37,463 nt of DNA. Origin: Ferrovibrio sp. (lineage in GTDB: Bacteria > Pseudomonadota > Alphaproteobacteria > Ferrovibrionales > Ferrovibrionaceae). Shown here one piece after another: positions 25,177-33,954 of this stretch; the stretch's first letter is position 1; every line of letters starts with the position of its first letter. A program made the position numbers and the translations under genes. The notes below the pieces were generated by a model. The model was not told the DNA's origin. It saw only the letters and a program-made list of their open reading frames with translations, and did not search any database. The stretch covers positions 1-37,463 of the forward strand of contig NZ_JANLJJ010000025.1 of the NCBI RefSeq assembly GCF_029255545.1, written 5' to 3'.

Positions 25177-25205
25177 TTGCCAGCATGGCCGACCCGCGCT
25201 ACACA
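25177..25205 (+). promoter_or_regulatory. Probable promoter of the Mn riboswitch transcript
   Basis: TTGCCA (25177-25182) and TACACA (25200-25205) are separated by 17 bp. The predicted start near 25212 coincides with the first bases of the riboswitch motif. The -10 match is weak; the spacing and position make the case. Confidence 0.5.
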
Positions 25206-25211
25206 AACGCC

Positions 25212-25326
25212 GCACCCTTTGGGGAGTAGCCTCCCGCCGGGCCGCCATTGCGGTCGCCAGAGCGGGGGAAGCGTCAACAGACTAGTCGACGGGAGACCAG
25301 CCCCGGCGGCTTGGCGCTGACCGGCC
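25212..25326 (+). ncRNA. yybP-ykoY manganese riboswitch
   Basis: The hallmark GGGGAGTAGC of the yybP-ykoY (mnt) element is at 25221-25230, and the second conserved loop appears as GCGTCAACAGAC at 25271-25282. The closing GCTGACC is at 25316-25322. The element sits ahead of a GDT1-family membrane protein, one of the best-known targets of this Mn(II)-sensing RNA. It accounts for much of the 342-nt gap 25078-25419. The ~95 nt between the aptamer and the start codon contain a CCGC.../GGGCGG hairpin without a T-run, suggesting translational rather than transcriptional control. Confidence 0.88.
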
Positions 25327-25419
25327 GGTTCTGGAATCATACTGATCCGCGAACCGTGCGTGGCGAGACCTTAGGCTTGCTTTTCCGCACCCCGGACCGG
25401 GCGGCGGGAAACGCAGCCT

Positions 25420-26031
25420 ATGGCCTCCATCGCCGCCCGGTCCGTTGCGAGACACCCCGTGCTGAGTTCCAGCCTTTCCGCCTTCACCACCACCACCGGC
25501 CTCGTTGCCATCGCCGAGATCGGCGACAAGACGCAGTTGCTCAGCCTGCTGCTGGTGACGCGTTTCCGCCAGCCGATGCCGATCCTGGTGGCGATTGCCT
25601 GCGCCACCGTCGCCAATCACCTGCTGGCCGCCGCTTTGGGCGTGTGGATCGAGGGCCTGGTCGAGCCGAGGATCCTGCGCTGGGCGCTGGCGGCTTCCTT
25701 CCTCGCCATGGCGGTGTGGACCCTGATTCCCGACAAACTGGACGAGAATGACACGCCAAAGGCGCGCAATGGCGTGTTCGTCACCACGCTGGTCGCCTTC
25801 TTCCTGGCCGAGATCGGCGACAAGACCCAGCTTGCCACCACGGCGCTGGCCGCGCGGTTCGACGCGGTGTTCCTGGTCACGGCGGCCAGCACGCTGGGCC
25901 TTCTGCTGGCCAATGCGCCGGTGGTGCTACTGGGCCAGCAGGTGGTGGCGCGCCTGCCGCTGAAGCCGATTCGTTTCATCGCCGCGATAGCCTTTGCTGC
26001 CTTGGGACTAGTCATGCTGCTGGTTGGATAG
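25420..26031 (+). CDS. GDT1/TMEM165 (UPF0016) family manganese exporter
   Basis: Inner-membrane cation exporter of 203 aa, expected to remove Mn(II). Both family signatures are present: AEIGDKTQLLSLLL near residue 32 and AEIGDKTQLATTAL near 128. Each ExGDK(T) motif provides acidic residues for ion coordination. There are six hydrophobic segments in an inverted 3+3 repeat. The ATG at 25420 has only a weak Shine-Dalgarno. A GTG at 25459 (VLSSSLSAFTTTTG) would give the more typical short N-terminus, so the exact start is open. The riboswitch upstream supports Mn homeostasis. A strong terminator follows, and the gene appears monocistronic. Confidence 0.9.
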   Translation: MASIAARSVARHPVLSSSLSAFTTTTGLVAIAEIGDKTQLLSLLLVTRFRQPMPILVAIACATVANHLLAAALGVWIEGLVEPRILRWALAASFLAMAVWTLIPDKLDENDTPKARNGVFVTTLVAFFLAEIGDKTQLATTALAARFDAVFLVTAASTLGLLLANAPVVLLGQQVVARLPLKPIRFIAAIAFAALGLVMLLVG

Positions 26032-26039
26032 GCGGATTG

Positions 26040-26087
26040 CGGTCGGCGCCATTCAACCATTTGCGGTGGCGCCGGCCGGTTTTTTTA
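26040..26087 (+). terminator. Intrinsic terminator of the Mn exporter gene
   Basis: A stem of about 12 bp with one G-U pair (26040-26051 with 26067-26078) encloses a 15-nt loop and is followed by eight Ts at 26080-26087. Confidence 0.88.
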
Positions 26088-26136
26088 TGGCGCGGACCGG
26101 GTAATATGCCGCCAATCCCGGACCGAGTGATCCCCC

Positions 26137-26673
26137 ATGAGCAAGATTGCCGGCAAGCGCTACAAGGCGGCAGAGATCGAAACGCTGCTCGATGCGCTCA
26201 AGCGCCAGACCAGACGGGCCCGCAGCATGGCCGAGCAGGCCATCGCGCGGATCAGCCATGCCGCCTATGAACCCTATTACGAATATCGCGATTCGTTGAC
26301 TGAGATTGAGGGCGTGCTGGTGCTGATCGAGGATCGCATGGAGCACGCCGAACCCGATGCACTGGCCAAGCTGAAAAACTATCACAGCCAGTTGATCGTC
26401 GATCTGCTGCGGATGAAGATCGACGTGGTGCTTCGGGTGTTCCCGGCACTGGAGGGCACCGATGTCCTGCCGATGGGCACCCAGAAAGTGTTCCTCGCCA
26501 CCATCTGGGAACTGAAGGAAACCGTCGACCGGGTCGACCGCGAGCATATCGAGGGTGTGCTGGACGACGATGCGCGCAAGCGCCTAGTGGTGGCGGAAAC
26601 CATCCTGCGCGAAGTCTCGGACCGGGCGCCCAAGCTGATGGAACTGGCCGCGCAGGAAGGCAAGCAGGCCTGA
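26137..26673 (+). CDS. Unknown all-helical protein (178 aa)
   Basis: I do not recognise the family. The sequence is highly charged and almost wholly helical, without a signal peptide or membrane segment. It opens with basic MSKIAGKRYKAAEIETLLDALKRQTRRAR, then a long region rich in Glu, Asp, Leu and Arg that contains RISHAAYEPYYEYRDSLTEIEG, and a C-terminal amphipathic part with KETVDRVDREHIEGVL. A coiled coil or helical bundle is plausible. No clear Shine-Dalgarno precedes the ATG. It follows the Mn exporter terminator and is convergent with the LtaS-like gene, with 18 nt between stops. Codon use matches its neighbours, so it is a real gene of unknown role. Confidence 0.72.
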   Translation: MSKIAGKRYKAAEIETLLDALKRQTRRARSMAEQAIARISHAAYEPYYEYRDSLTEIEGVLVLIEDRMEHAEPDALAKLKNYHSQLIVDLLRMKIDVVLRVFPALEGTDVLPMGTQKVFLATIWELKETVDRVDREHIEGVLDDDARKRLVVAETILREVSDRAPKLMELAAQEGKQA

Positions 26674-26691
26674 CCGCGCGGCGGCCCCTGC

Positions 26692-28692
26692 TCAGGGCTG
26701 CGACAGCTCGTGATACTGCCGGGCATAGAACATGCGATGCGCCGTCTGGGTCAGGGCCGCCGCCTGCCGGTGGATCAGGTCGGGTACCTGCTCTTCGGGT
26801 AAATCTTTCAGCTGATAAGCGCCGGTGCGCATGCCATAACCCAGCCGGTCGCCCTTTGGGGTCAGGATCACCGCATGACGGCCGTCGCCCACCGCGACGT
26901 CGAAGTTATGCGCCAGCGCGATGCGGCCACCATCCTCTGGCAGATGGCGCAGGTCGACGCCAAAAAACGGGCTGTCATAAGACAGGCCGAGCAGGCCGAG
27001 CAGGGTGGGGCCGACATCGAGGCTGGAGCCCAGCACGTCGCGGCGTTCGGCGGGGATATGTTTCGGCGCCAGGAATAGCAGCGGCACGCGGAAGGCCTGC
27101 ACCGGAATCTGCGCCGCGCCCCACACTTTCGGGCCATGGTCGCCGATCATCACGAAGATGGTGTCGTCGAACCACGGTTTCTGGCGCGCGGCATCAATGA
27201 ACTGCCCAAGTGCCCAATCGGCATAAGCGGCGGCATGATCGCGCTTGTTCGGTGCTGGTTTGAACGGCACGCGGCCCTCGGGATAGAGGAAGGGCCGGTG
27301 GTTGGTGACGGTCAGCGCGGAGAACAGGAACGGCCCGGGTTGCGCCGCCAGTGCGTCGATGCGGTTGAGCGCTTCCTTGAACAGGTATTCGTCGGCCACG
27401 CCCCAGACCGTCTTGAAGCTGCGGTCGGCAATGTCCTTCTCGCCCCAGACATGGTCGAAGCCGACGGTTTCCCAGAAGTGGCCCATGTTGTCGAAGGCGG
27501 TCGGCCCGCCATACAGGAAGGCCGTGCGGTAGCCGAATTTTTTCAGCAGGAAGGGCAGCGAGTTCATGCCCTCCGAGCCGGCGCGTCGCGCCGTCGAGAT
27601 GCCGGGGATCGGCGGGAAGGATGTGAAGATCGCCTCCAAAGCGCGCACCGTGCGGTCGCCGGTGGCGTATATGTTGGTGAACATCAGGCCTTCCCCGGCC
27701 ATGCGATGCCAGTTCGGCGACATCGTCTTATGGTAATCCTTCTGGTAATCGAAGAAGACATCCTCGAAATAGACTGAGCCGTAGGATTCCTCGAGGATCA
27801 GCACGACATTGAGCTTTTTCGCCGGCGCCGGTCCGTTGTCGACATGCCGCCGCAGGCTGCGTTCGCCGGGCGCGGCGAGATTGGAGGTATTGTCCTGTCG
27901 CACCATGTCGCGCACCAGCGGCAGGGCTTGCTCCTCCGGGATGCCGGCATAGACGCCGTCGTATTTGCTGTCGTTGGTGAAATAGGCATTCAGCAGGCTA
28001 TGCAGACCGTTGATCGCCAGTTCGTTGACCGTGCGATGCAATGCCGGTTCATAGGGACCGCGCAGCACGAAGGGCAGCGCAATGGCGGCGGCGAGCAGGC
28101 CGGCGGCCAGCGCACGGCGGCCTTCGCCGGCGCGCAGCGGTGTTTTTAACGCGATCTGCAGGCGATGGAGCAATGGCCAGTAGATCAACAGCACGACAAT
28201 GCCGATCGGCGGCAGATACAGGCGCAGGTCGAAAGATTCGCGGATATTGCCGATCACTTCCTTGGGAAAGATCAGGTAGTAGACGGCGATGCCATTGAAG
28301 CGGCTGTTGAATTCCTGCCAGAAGAACAGTTCGGCCACCGCACTGAACACGGCGACGCCGAGCAGCAGGATCAGCAGGGCATGGGCCGCGATCCGTCCCG
28401 CCCGCCAGCCGAATGGCCGGCGCAACAGATACAGGCCGGCGAGGAACGGCAGGCCGAGCAGGATCGCCGTGGCGATGTCGTCGACGATGCCGATCAGCCA
28501 TGCGATGACAAACGGCGCAACCGCCGCCGGCGTGTCGAGTGCGACCCATATCGTGAGGATCAGGCGCACGATCGTCGCCAGCACGACAAAAATGCCAAGG
28601 CAGAGCAGCCAGAAGCGCAGGCGCAGCGGCAGCCGGCCAGCCGTCGCAGGGCCACCGGCCGCGCGGCTGAAGAACGTGATAACGGATTGCAT
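26692..28692 (-). CDS. LTA synthase family membrane transferase (LtaS/OpgB-like)
   Basis: Inner-membrane enzyme of 666 aa with a sulfatase-fold catalytic domain in the periplasm. About five transmembrane segments occupy residues 25-215. The domain begins LNVVLILEESYGSVYFED (metal-binding Glu), has the putative nucleophile Thr in TNIYATGDRTVRALEA, and ends with FVMIGDHGPKVWG, the Asp-His metal motif. Such enzymes move phosphoglycerol or phosphoethanolamine from phospholipids to envelope acceptors; the substrate here is unknown. The Thr motif is the LtaS-family form rather than the EptA-type. The ATG has AGGA 9 nt upstream. It lies 77 nt downstream of the histidine kinase gene on the same strand, so it probably belongs to that operon. 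Confidence 0.84.
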   Translation of the reverse strand: MQSVITFFSRAAGGPATAGRLPLRLRFWLLCLGIFVVLATIVRLILTIWVALDTPAAVAPFVIAWLIGIVDDIATAILLGLPFLAGLYLLRRPFGWRAGRIAAHALLILLLGVAVFSAVAELFFWQEFNSRFNGIAVYYLIFPKEVIGNIRESFDLRLYLPPIGIVVLLIYWPLLHRLQIALKTPLRAGEGRRALAAGLLAAAIALPFVLRGPYEPALHRTVNELAINGLHSLLNAYFTNDSKYDGVYAGIPEEQALPLVRDMVRQDNTSNLAAPGERSLRRHVDNGPAPAKKLNVVLILEESYGSVYFEDVFFDYQKDYHKTMSPNWHRMAGEGLMFTNIYATGDRTVRALEAIFTSFPPIPGISTARRAGSEGMNSLPFLLKKFGYRTAFLYGGPTAFDNMGHFWETVGFDHVWGEKDIADRSFKTVWGVADEYLFKEALNRIDALAAQPGPFLFSALTVTNHRPFLYPEGRVPFKPAPNKRDHAAAYADWALGQFIDAARQKPWFDDTIFVMIGDHGPKVWGAAQIPVQAFRVPLLFLAPKHIPAERRDVLGSSLDVGPTLLGLLGLSYDSPFFGVDLRHLPEDGGRIALAHNFDVAVGDGRHAVILTPKGDRLGYGMRTGAYQLKDLPEEQVPDLIHRQAAALTQTAHRMFYARQYHELSQP

Positions 28693-28769
28693 GAATATCC
28701 TGGCGGCGTAGATGATACGCCTGTCCGTAGCGGAGGCAGCTTACAGCAAACTTACGCGCCGGAGGGTTT

Positions 28770-30158
28770 TTAATCCTGCCGCAGGCTATGTAGCGGAAAA
28801 TGCAGTACGAATTCCGCGCCGCCGCCGGGTGCGTCGCCAACCGTAACGCGACCGCCATGGCCGCGCATGGTTTCGGCTACGATCGCCAGCCCCAATCCGG
28901 CGCCCGGATGCTGCCGGTTCCGGCCGCGCCAGAAGCGTTCGAAAATCTGTTCCCGCTGCTCCACCGGTACGCCGGGACCATGGTCGCGCACGGCGATGCT
29001 ACCATCGGGGGAAACCAGGACCATGACCTCGGTGCCCGGCGCCGTATGGGCGATGGCGTTCTCGACCAGATTACGCAGGGCGTTTTCCAGCGCGTCGGCC
29101 GAGGCTTCTACCAGCACCGGCTTTGAGCTGGCCGTCAGCGCCACGGATTTGCCGGCGCCGATGGCCAGCGGCGCGAGAAAGGCGACCACGGTTTCCGCCG
29201 CCGGATTCAGATCAAGGGTTTCGAATTTCAGCAAAGCGCCTTCCAGGCGCGATACCTGCAGTAGTTGGGCGACGAGCCGGTTCATGCGGCCGATATCACC
29301 GGCCAGCAGGCGAATATCCGGACCATCCTGCAATTCAGCCAGTCGCGCCGTCAGCACCGCCAGCGGCGTGCGCAATTCATGGGCGGCATTGGCGGTGAAG
29401 CGGCGCTGCATTTCGAAGCCCTGCTCCAGGCGGTCGAGCGCGCTGTTAATCGCCAGTGGCAGCGGCAGGATTTCCTCGGCCACGCCTTCGGTGGGGAGGC
29501 GCAGATTACGGGTTTGCGGACCAATCTGCCGTGCGCGCAGCGACAGCTCCTTGATCGGACGCAGGCTGGTGCGAATGGTCCAGATCGCGATGAACAGGGC
29601 GGCAGCCAGCACCAGGGGCAGAGTCCAGCCGATCCGCTTGGCAAACTCGCTCAACAGCGTGTCGATAAATACATCGGGATGGATGCGACCCTGGGCGACG
29701 AGGATATAACCGGCCGGCAATCCGGCGGTATCGAGCATGGCGTAGTAGGAGGATTCCTGGCCGTCGGCATCGAGCAGCCGGAAAACGGTTCTGGCCGGTA
29801 CGCCGGAGCCAAGCGACAGGCCGGAAAAACTGCGTCGTGCCTTCTCGCTGGAGGCTGCAATGATCTGGCCCTGCGGGTCGAGCACGGCATACATGTAGCC
29901 GTCACCGGACTCGTGATAGGCCTGCTGCAGGGACGGCGGCAATTCCACGGTCAGGGCGCCATCGCGGACCTGCGTATGCTTGGCGATCTGGCTGGCCTGA
30001 ACCTGCAGCCCGACATCGTCGAGATCATCCAGCGCGAACCAGGCATACTGGCTGATCACTAAGGCCACCAGCAGCATCGATCCGAGCAGCACGAAACCCA
30101 GCCGCCAGGCCAGTCGGGCCTGCAGCGACCAGCGGCGATCCTGCTTTTCCGCCGTCAC
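28770..30158 (-). CDS. Sensor histidine kinase (QseC/PmrB/TctE-like)
   Basis: Inner-membrane sensor of 462 aa. Two transmembrane segments (about 21-42 and 178-196) flank a periplasmic sensor region of about 135 residues. A HAMP linker is followed by the phosphorylation site His260 in NAAHELRTPLAVL. The ATPase domain has NLVENAIAHTAPG (N box), RDHGPGVP (G1), FERFWRG (F box) and GAGLGLAIVAE (G2), all intact. The GTG start overlaps the response regulator stop as GTGA, so the pair is translationally coupled. The stimulus cannot be read from the sequence; related QseC, PmrB and TctE kinases respond to host signals, cationic peptides or metals, and tricarboxylates. Confidence 0.9.
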   Translation of the reverse strand: MTAEKQDRRWSLQARLAWRLGFVLLGSMLLVALVISQYAWFALDDLDDVGLQVQASQIAKHTQVRDGALTVELPPSLQQAYHESGDGYMYAVLDPQGQIIAASSEKARRSFSGLSLGSGVPARTVFRLLDADGQESSYYAMLDTAGLPAGYILVAQGRIHPDVFIDTLLSEFAKRIGWTLPLVLAAALFIAIWTIRTSLRPIKELSLRARQIGPQTRNLRLPTEGVAEEILPLPLAINSALDRLEQGFEMQRRFTANAAHELRTPLAVLTARLAELQDGPDIRLLAGDIGRMNRLVAQLLQVSRLEGALLKFETLDLNPAAETVVAFLAPLAIGAGKSVALTASSKPVLVEASADALENALRNLVENAIAHTAPGTEVMVLVSPDGSIAVRDHGPGVPVEQREQIFERFWRGRNRQHPGAGLGLAIVAETMRGHGGRVTVGDAPGGGAEFVLHFPLHSLRQD

Positions 30159-30832
30159 GCCGCCGTCTCCGCCAGCATGTAGCCGACGCCACGTATGGTA
30201 TGGATTTCGCCGGAGAAACCGCCGCCGGCCAGTTTGCGGCGCAGGCGATGCAGCAGCACCTCAAGCGAATTCGGCGTTACTTCGTCGTCGAAGCCATAAA
30301 CGCGCTCCTCCAGGTGCCGTTTCGGCACCACGCGGCCGGCGCGGCGCAGCAGATTTTCCAGCAACGTCATCTCGCGGGCGGTCAGGGCCAGCAGCCTGCC
30401 ATCCACCATCACTTCACGCCCGGCGGTATCGAAGCGGATATTGCCGGCCTCCAACACTACGCCAAGCGCGCCGCTTGGCCGTCGCAGCAGCGCTTTCAGC
30501 CGGGCTATCAGTTCAGGCATGGCGAAGGGCTTGAGCAGGTAATCGTCGGCGCCGGTGTTCAGGCCGGTGACGCGGTCTTCCACGCCGTCGCGTGCGGTCA
30601 GAATCAGCACGGGCGTGGTGTCCCGGCCGCCGCGCAGGTCGCGCAGGATGGCGAGGCCGTCTTCATCGGGCAGGCCGAGATCGAGCACCACTGCGTCGTA
30701 ACGTGAGCCCGAGAGCGCGCCGCGGGCTTCATCCGCCGTCCCGACGGCATCAGTCGTGAAGCCGGCACGGGTCAGGCTGCGCTGCACGAGGTCGAGCAGG
30801 CTGGTTTCGTCTTCGATCAGCAGCAGGCGCAT
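30155..30832 (-). CDS. OmpR/PhoB-family response regulator
   Basis: DNA-binding partner of the adjacent kinase, 225 aa. The receiver has acidic Glu7/Asp8, phosphoacceptor Asp51 in VVLDLGLPDEDG, Thr79 and Lys101 in LLKPF, all conserved. The C-terminal winged helix shows LTAREMTLLENLL and NSLEVLLHRLRRKL with IHTIRGVGYML. I chose the ATG at 30832, since MRLLLIEDE is the canonical start; the open frame upstream has no family similarity. It is the first gene of the RR-kinase-LtaS-like transferase order, resembling pmrAB and qseBC. No obvious direct-repeat regulator site or promoter stands out in the 305-nt region 30833-31137 on this strand. Confidence 0.92.
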   Translation of the reverse strand: MRLLLIEDETSLLDLVQRSLTRAGFTTDAVGTADEARGALSGSRYDAVVLDLGLPDEDGLAILRDLRGGRDTTPVLILTARDGVEDRVTGLNTGADDYLLKPFAMPELIARLKALLRRPSGALGVVLEAGNIRFDTAGREVMVDGRLLALTAREMTLLENLLRRAGRVVPKRHLEERVYGFDDEVTPNSLEVLLHRLRRKLAGGGFSGEIHTIRGVGYMLAETAA

Positions 30833-31083
30833 GATGACACAGAGGCGGGAATCCCAGGTTCGGCAGGCGGCGGGTCGGCCAGCATCGGCAGGCGGGCTTA
30901 CCGGCAGCTTACGATCATTGATTTTGCCCAACATGGCCCCGGCCTGTCGCAAATTGAAGATGACAGTCTGGTAATTTGGCGATTTATCGCTGTTCTTCGG
31001 AGGCGTTTGCAGAATTTTCATAGTCGAAAAAGCCGGTCTGCGGCGAAATGGCCATTGCGCCCGTGCCCCGACTCCGAGTAGAA

Positions 31084-31137
31084 GGGCGGCGGGACACGCC
31101 CCCCCAACGGGGCGCTTACTATCTGGAAGGATAGACA
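31084..31137 (+). ncRNA. Probable serC leader RNA with mutually exclusive hairpins
   Basis: A GC-rich leader ends at the serC start. GGGCG (31084-31088) can pair with CGCCC (31097-31101), but CGCCCC (31097-31102) can instead pair with GGGGCG (31109-31114), so the two stems compete. A third stem CTATC/GATAG (31119-31123 with 31130-31134) holds the Shine-Dalgarno GGAAGGA in its loop and 3' arm. Position and size fit the alphaproteobacterial serC leader motif (Corbino et al. 2005; Rfam serC). The match to its consensus is from memory, not checked. The rest of 30833-31083 shows no clear promoter. Confidence 0.62.
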
Positions 31138-32310
31138 ATGACCAAGCCTGCCGCGCGCCCTATTCGTGCGCATTTTTCCTCCGGCCCCTGCGCCAAGCGC
31201 CCTGGCTGGACCCCTGAAATTCTGAAAAACGCCCTGGTCGGCCGCTCGCATCGCTCGAAAGAGGGCAAGGCCCGTCTGGTCGAGGCGATCGAGCTGCATC
31301 GCAAGATTCTCGGCATCCCGGCCGATTACCGGATCGGCATTGTGCCGGCCTCCGACACTGGCGCCGTCGAGATGGCGCTGTGGTCGCTGCTCGGCCCACG
31401 CGGCGTCGATGTGTTGGCCTGGGAAAGCTTCGGCTCCGGCTGGGGTGGCGACATCTCCAAGGAGCTCAAGCTCAAGGATGTCCGCACGCTCAAGGCCGGC
31501 TATGGCGAAATCCCTGACCTGAAACAGGTAGACTGGACTCGCGACGTGGTCTTCACCTGGAATGGCACGACTTCGGGCGTGAAGGTGCCCAACGGTGACT
31601 GGATCGCCGACGGCCGCGAAGGCCTGTCGATCTGCGACGCCACCTCGGCGGTGTTCGCTATGGACCTGCCATGGTCCAAGCTGGATGTCACCACCTGGTC
31701 GTGGCAGAAGGCGACCGGCGGCGAGGCGGCACATGGCATGATCGTGCTGAGCCCGCGCGCCGTGCAGCGCCTGGAGACCTATACCCCGGCCTGGCCGTTG
31801 CCGAAGATCTTCCGCATGGCCAAGGACGGTAAGCTGATCGAGGGCATTTTCAAGGGCGAGACGATCAACACGCCTTCCATGCTGTGCGTCGAGGACATCA
31901 TCGACGCCCTGAAATGGGGCGAGAGCGTCGGCGGCCTGAAGGGTATGATCGCCCGTTCGGAAGCCAATCTGAAGGCGATCGCCGACTGGGCCGCCAAGAC
32001 GCCGTGGGTCGGCTTCCTGGCCGCTGACCCGGCCGTGCGTTCCAACACCTCGATCTGCCTCAAGGTGGTCGATCCCTGGTTCACCGCTTTGGGGCCGAAG
32101 GACCAGGAAGCGGCGGCCAAGCAGATCGCCGCCCTGCTGGAGAAGGAAGGCGTCGCGCTGGATATCGCCGCTTATCGCGATGCTCCGCCGGGCCTGCGCA
32201 TCTGGGGTGGCGCCACGGTGGAAACCGCCGATGTGGCGGCGCTCTGCCCCTGGCTGGACTGGGCTTTCGCCGAGGTGAAAGCTACCTACAAGCCGGCTGC
32301 GGCCGCCTGA
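31138..32310 (+). CDS. serC: Phosphoserine aminotransferase
   Basis: Converts 3-phosphohydroxypyruvate and glutamate to phosphoserine and 2-oxoglutarate in serine synthesis, and also works in pyridoxal phosphate synthesis in many bacteria. The 390-aa protein belongs to the alphaproteobacterial class V form: [12 protein letters not shown] at the start, [18 protein letters not shown] near 68, the pyridoxal phosphate Lys191 in [16 protein letters not shown], and [18 protein letters not shown]. The start is set by the GGAAGGA ribosome-binding site, which lies inside a leader hairpin. It is followed by a strong terminator and then serA, so the two pathway genes may be expressed in different amounts. 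Confidence 0.93.
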   Translation: MTKPAARPIRAHFSSGPCAKRPGWTPEILKNALVGRSHRSKEGKARLVEAIELHRKILGIPADYRIGIVPASDTGAVEMALWSLLGPRGVDVLAWESFGSGWGGDISKELKLKDVRTLKAGYGEIPDLKQVDWTRDVVFTWNGTTSGVKVPNGDWIADGREGLSICDATSAVFAMDLPWSKLDVTTWSWQKATGGEAAHGMIVLSPRAVQRLETYTPAWPLPKIFRMAKDGKLIEGIFKGETINTPSMLCVEDIIDALKWGESVGGLKGMIARSEANLKAIADWAAKTPWVGFLAADPAVRSNTSICLKVVDPWFTALGPKDQEAAAKQIAALLEKEGVALDIAAYRDAPPGLRIWGGATVETADVAALCPWLDWAFAEVKATYKPAAAA

Positions 32311-32320
32311 TCCGCTTTTG

Positions 32321-32351
32321 AACGGGCGCCGCGCAAACGGCGCCCGTTTTT
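32321..32351 (+). terminator. Strong intrinsic terminator between serC and serA
   Basis: A perfect 11-bp stem (AACGGGCGCCG with CGGCGCCCGTT) and 6-nt loop CGCAAA is followed by five Ts, of which two are in the stem. It lies 10 nt after the serC stop and 28 nt before serA. It should strongly reduce read-through into serA. Confidence 0.88.
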
Positions 32352-32379
32352 CATCCATCTTTGAAAATCGAGGATTATC

Positions 32380-33954
32380 ATGGTCAAGGTTCTGATTTCC
32401 GACGAACTGAGCCCGGCTGCCGTCGACATCTTCAAATCGCGCGGCGTGCAGGTCGACATAAAGACGGGTTTGAAGCCCGAGGAACTGCTCGCCATCATCG
32501 GCCAGTATGATGGCCTGGCGATCCGGTCCGCCACCAAGGTCACCGCCAAAGTGCTGGAAGCCGCCACCAATTTGAAAGTGGTCGGCCGTGCTGGCATCGG
32601 CGTCGACAACGTGGATATCCCGGCGGCCACCGCGCGCGGCGTCTGCGTGATGAACACCCCGTTCGGCAATTCGATCACTACGGCCGAGCATGCCATCGCC
32701 ATGATGATGGCGCTGGCCCGCGAGATTCCGCAGGCCGACCGCTCGACCCAGGCCGGCAAGTGGGAAAAGAACCGTTTTATGGGCGTTGAGCTCTATGGCA
32801 AGACGCTGGGACTGATCGGCTGTGGCAATATCGGCTCCATCGTCGCCGACCGGGCCCAGGGCCTGAAAATGCGCGTGGTAGGCTACGATCCCTTCCTGAC
32901 GCCCGAGCGTGCCACGGCGCTGGGCATCGAGAAGGTGGAACTGGACGAGTTGCTGGCTCGCGCCGATTTCATCAGCCTGCACACCCCGCTGACCGAGCAG
33001 ACCAAGAACATTCTGGATGCCAAGGCTTTGGCCAAGTGCAAGAAGGGCGTGCGCATCGTCAACTGCGCCCGTGGCGGGCTGGTCAACGAGACCGACCTGA
33101 AGGCCGCTTTGGACAGTGGTCAGGTTGCCGGCGCCGCCTTCGACGTGTTCGTCACCGAGCCGGCCAAGGAAAACGCGCTGTTCGGCCATGAACGTTTCAT
33201 CGCCACGCCGCATCTGGGCGCCTCGACCAATGAGGCGCAAGAAAATGTCGCGCTTCAGGTGGCCGAGCAGATTTCCGACTACCTGATCTCGGGCGCCGTC
33301 ACCAACGCGCTGAACATGCCGTCGGTCTCGGCGGAAGACGCGCCGAAGCTGAAGCCCTACATGAAGCTGGCCGGGCAGCTCGGCAGTTTCGTTGGTCAGT
33401 TGGCGGAAGCCAACCTGACCAAGGTGATGATCGAATACGAAGGCCATGTCGCGACACTGAACACGCGCCCGCTGACCGCCATCGTGCTGGAAGGCCTGCT
33501 GCGCCGACAGCTCGACAGCGTCAACATGGTCAACGCGCCGCTGGTGGCCAAGGAACGCAATATCGAGGTTTCCGAGGTCAAGCATGACCGTGAGGGCGAC
33601 TATCACACCCTGATGCGGGTCACCATCCATGCCGACAAGGTGCGCCACCTGTCGGGCACGCTGTTCGCCAACAAGAATCCACGTGTGGTGGAGATCAAGG
33701 GCATTGATATCGATGCCGAGCTGGGTCCGTACATGCTCTACGTCACCAACGAGGACAAGCCAGGCTTCATCGGTCGGCTGGGCACTGTGCTGGGCGATGC
33801 CGGCATCAACATCGCCACCTTCCATCTCGGCCGCGCGGCCCGCGGCCAGGAAGCGATCTGCCTGGTCGAGGTCGATGGTCCGATCCCGGCGGAAGTCGCC
33901 GTCAAGGTGAAGGAAATCCCCGGCGTGCGTCAGGTGACGCCGCTGCAGTTCTGA
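32380..33954 (+). CDS. serA: D-3-phosphoglycerate dehydrogenase (long form with ACT domain)
   Basis: Oxidises 3-phosphoglycerate to 3-phosphohydroxypyruvate, the first step of serine synthesis. The 524 aa form is the long type: substrate-binding VGRAGIGVDNVD and NTPFGNSITTAEHAIAMM, the NAD fold GLIGCGNIGSIVADRA, catalytic Arg in NCARGGLVNE, Glu in FDVFVTEP, and His in ATPHLGAST. An allosteric-substrate-binding domain follows, then a C-terminal ACT domain (YVTNEDKPGFIGRLGTVLGDAGIN...) that usually binds serine for feedback inhibition. The ATG has GAGGA 6 nt upstream. Separated from serC by a terminator, it may have its own promoter, which I could not identify in the 28 nt before it. Confidence 0.94.
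   Translation: MVKVLISDELSPAAVDIFKSRGVQVDIKTGLKPEELLAIIGQYDGLAIRSATKVTAKVLEAATNLKVVGRAGIGVDNVDIPAATARGVCVMNTPFGNSITTAEHAIAMMMALAREIPQADRSTQAGKWEKNRFMGVELYGKTLGLIGCGNIGSIVADRAQGLKMRVVGYDPFLTPERATALGIEKVELDELLARADFISLHTPLTEQTKNILDAKALAKCKKGVRIVNCARGGLVNETDLKAALDSGQVAGAAFDVFVTEPAKENALFGHERFIATPHLGASTNEAQENVALQVAEQISDYLISGAVTNALNMPSVSAEDAPKLKPYMKLAGQLGSFVGQLAEANLTKVMIEYEGHVATLNTRPLTAIVLEGLLRRQLDSVNMVNAPLVAKERNIEVSEVKHDREGDYHTLMRVTIHADKVRHLSGTLFANKNPRVVEIKGIDIDAELGPYMLYVTNEDKPGFIGRLGTVLGDAGINIATFHLGRAARGQEAICLVEVDGPIPAEVAVKVKEIPGVRQVTPLQF

Noticed and set aside
31018-33825. Open frame of 935 codons antisense to serC and serA
   Set aside because: It spans two certain genes and the terminator between them; the translation shows no family features and is a shadow.
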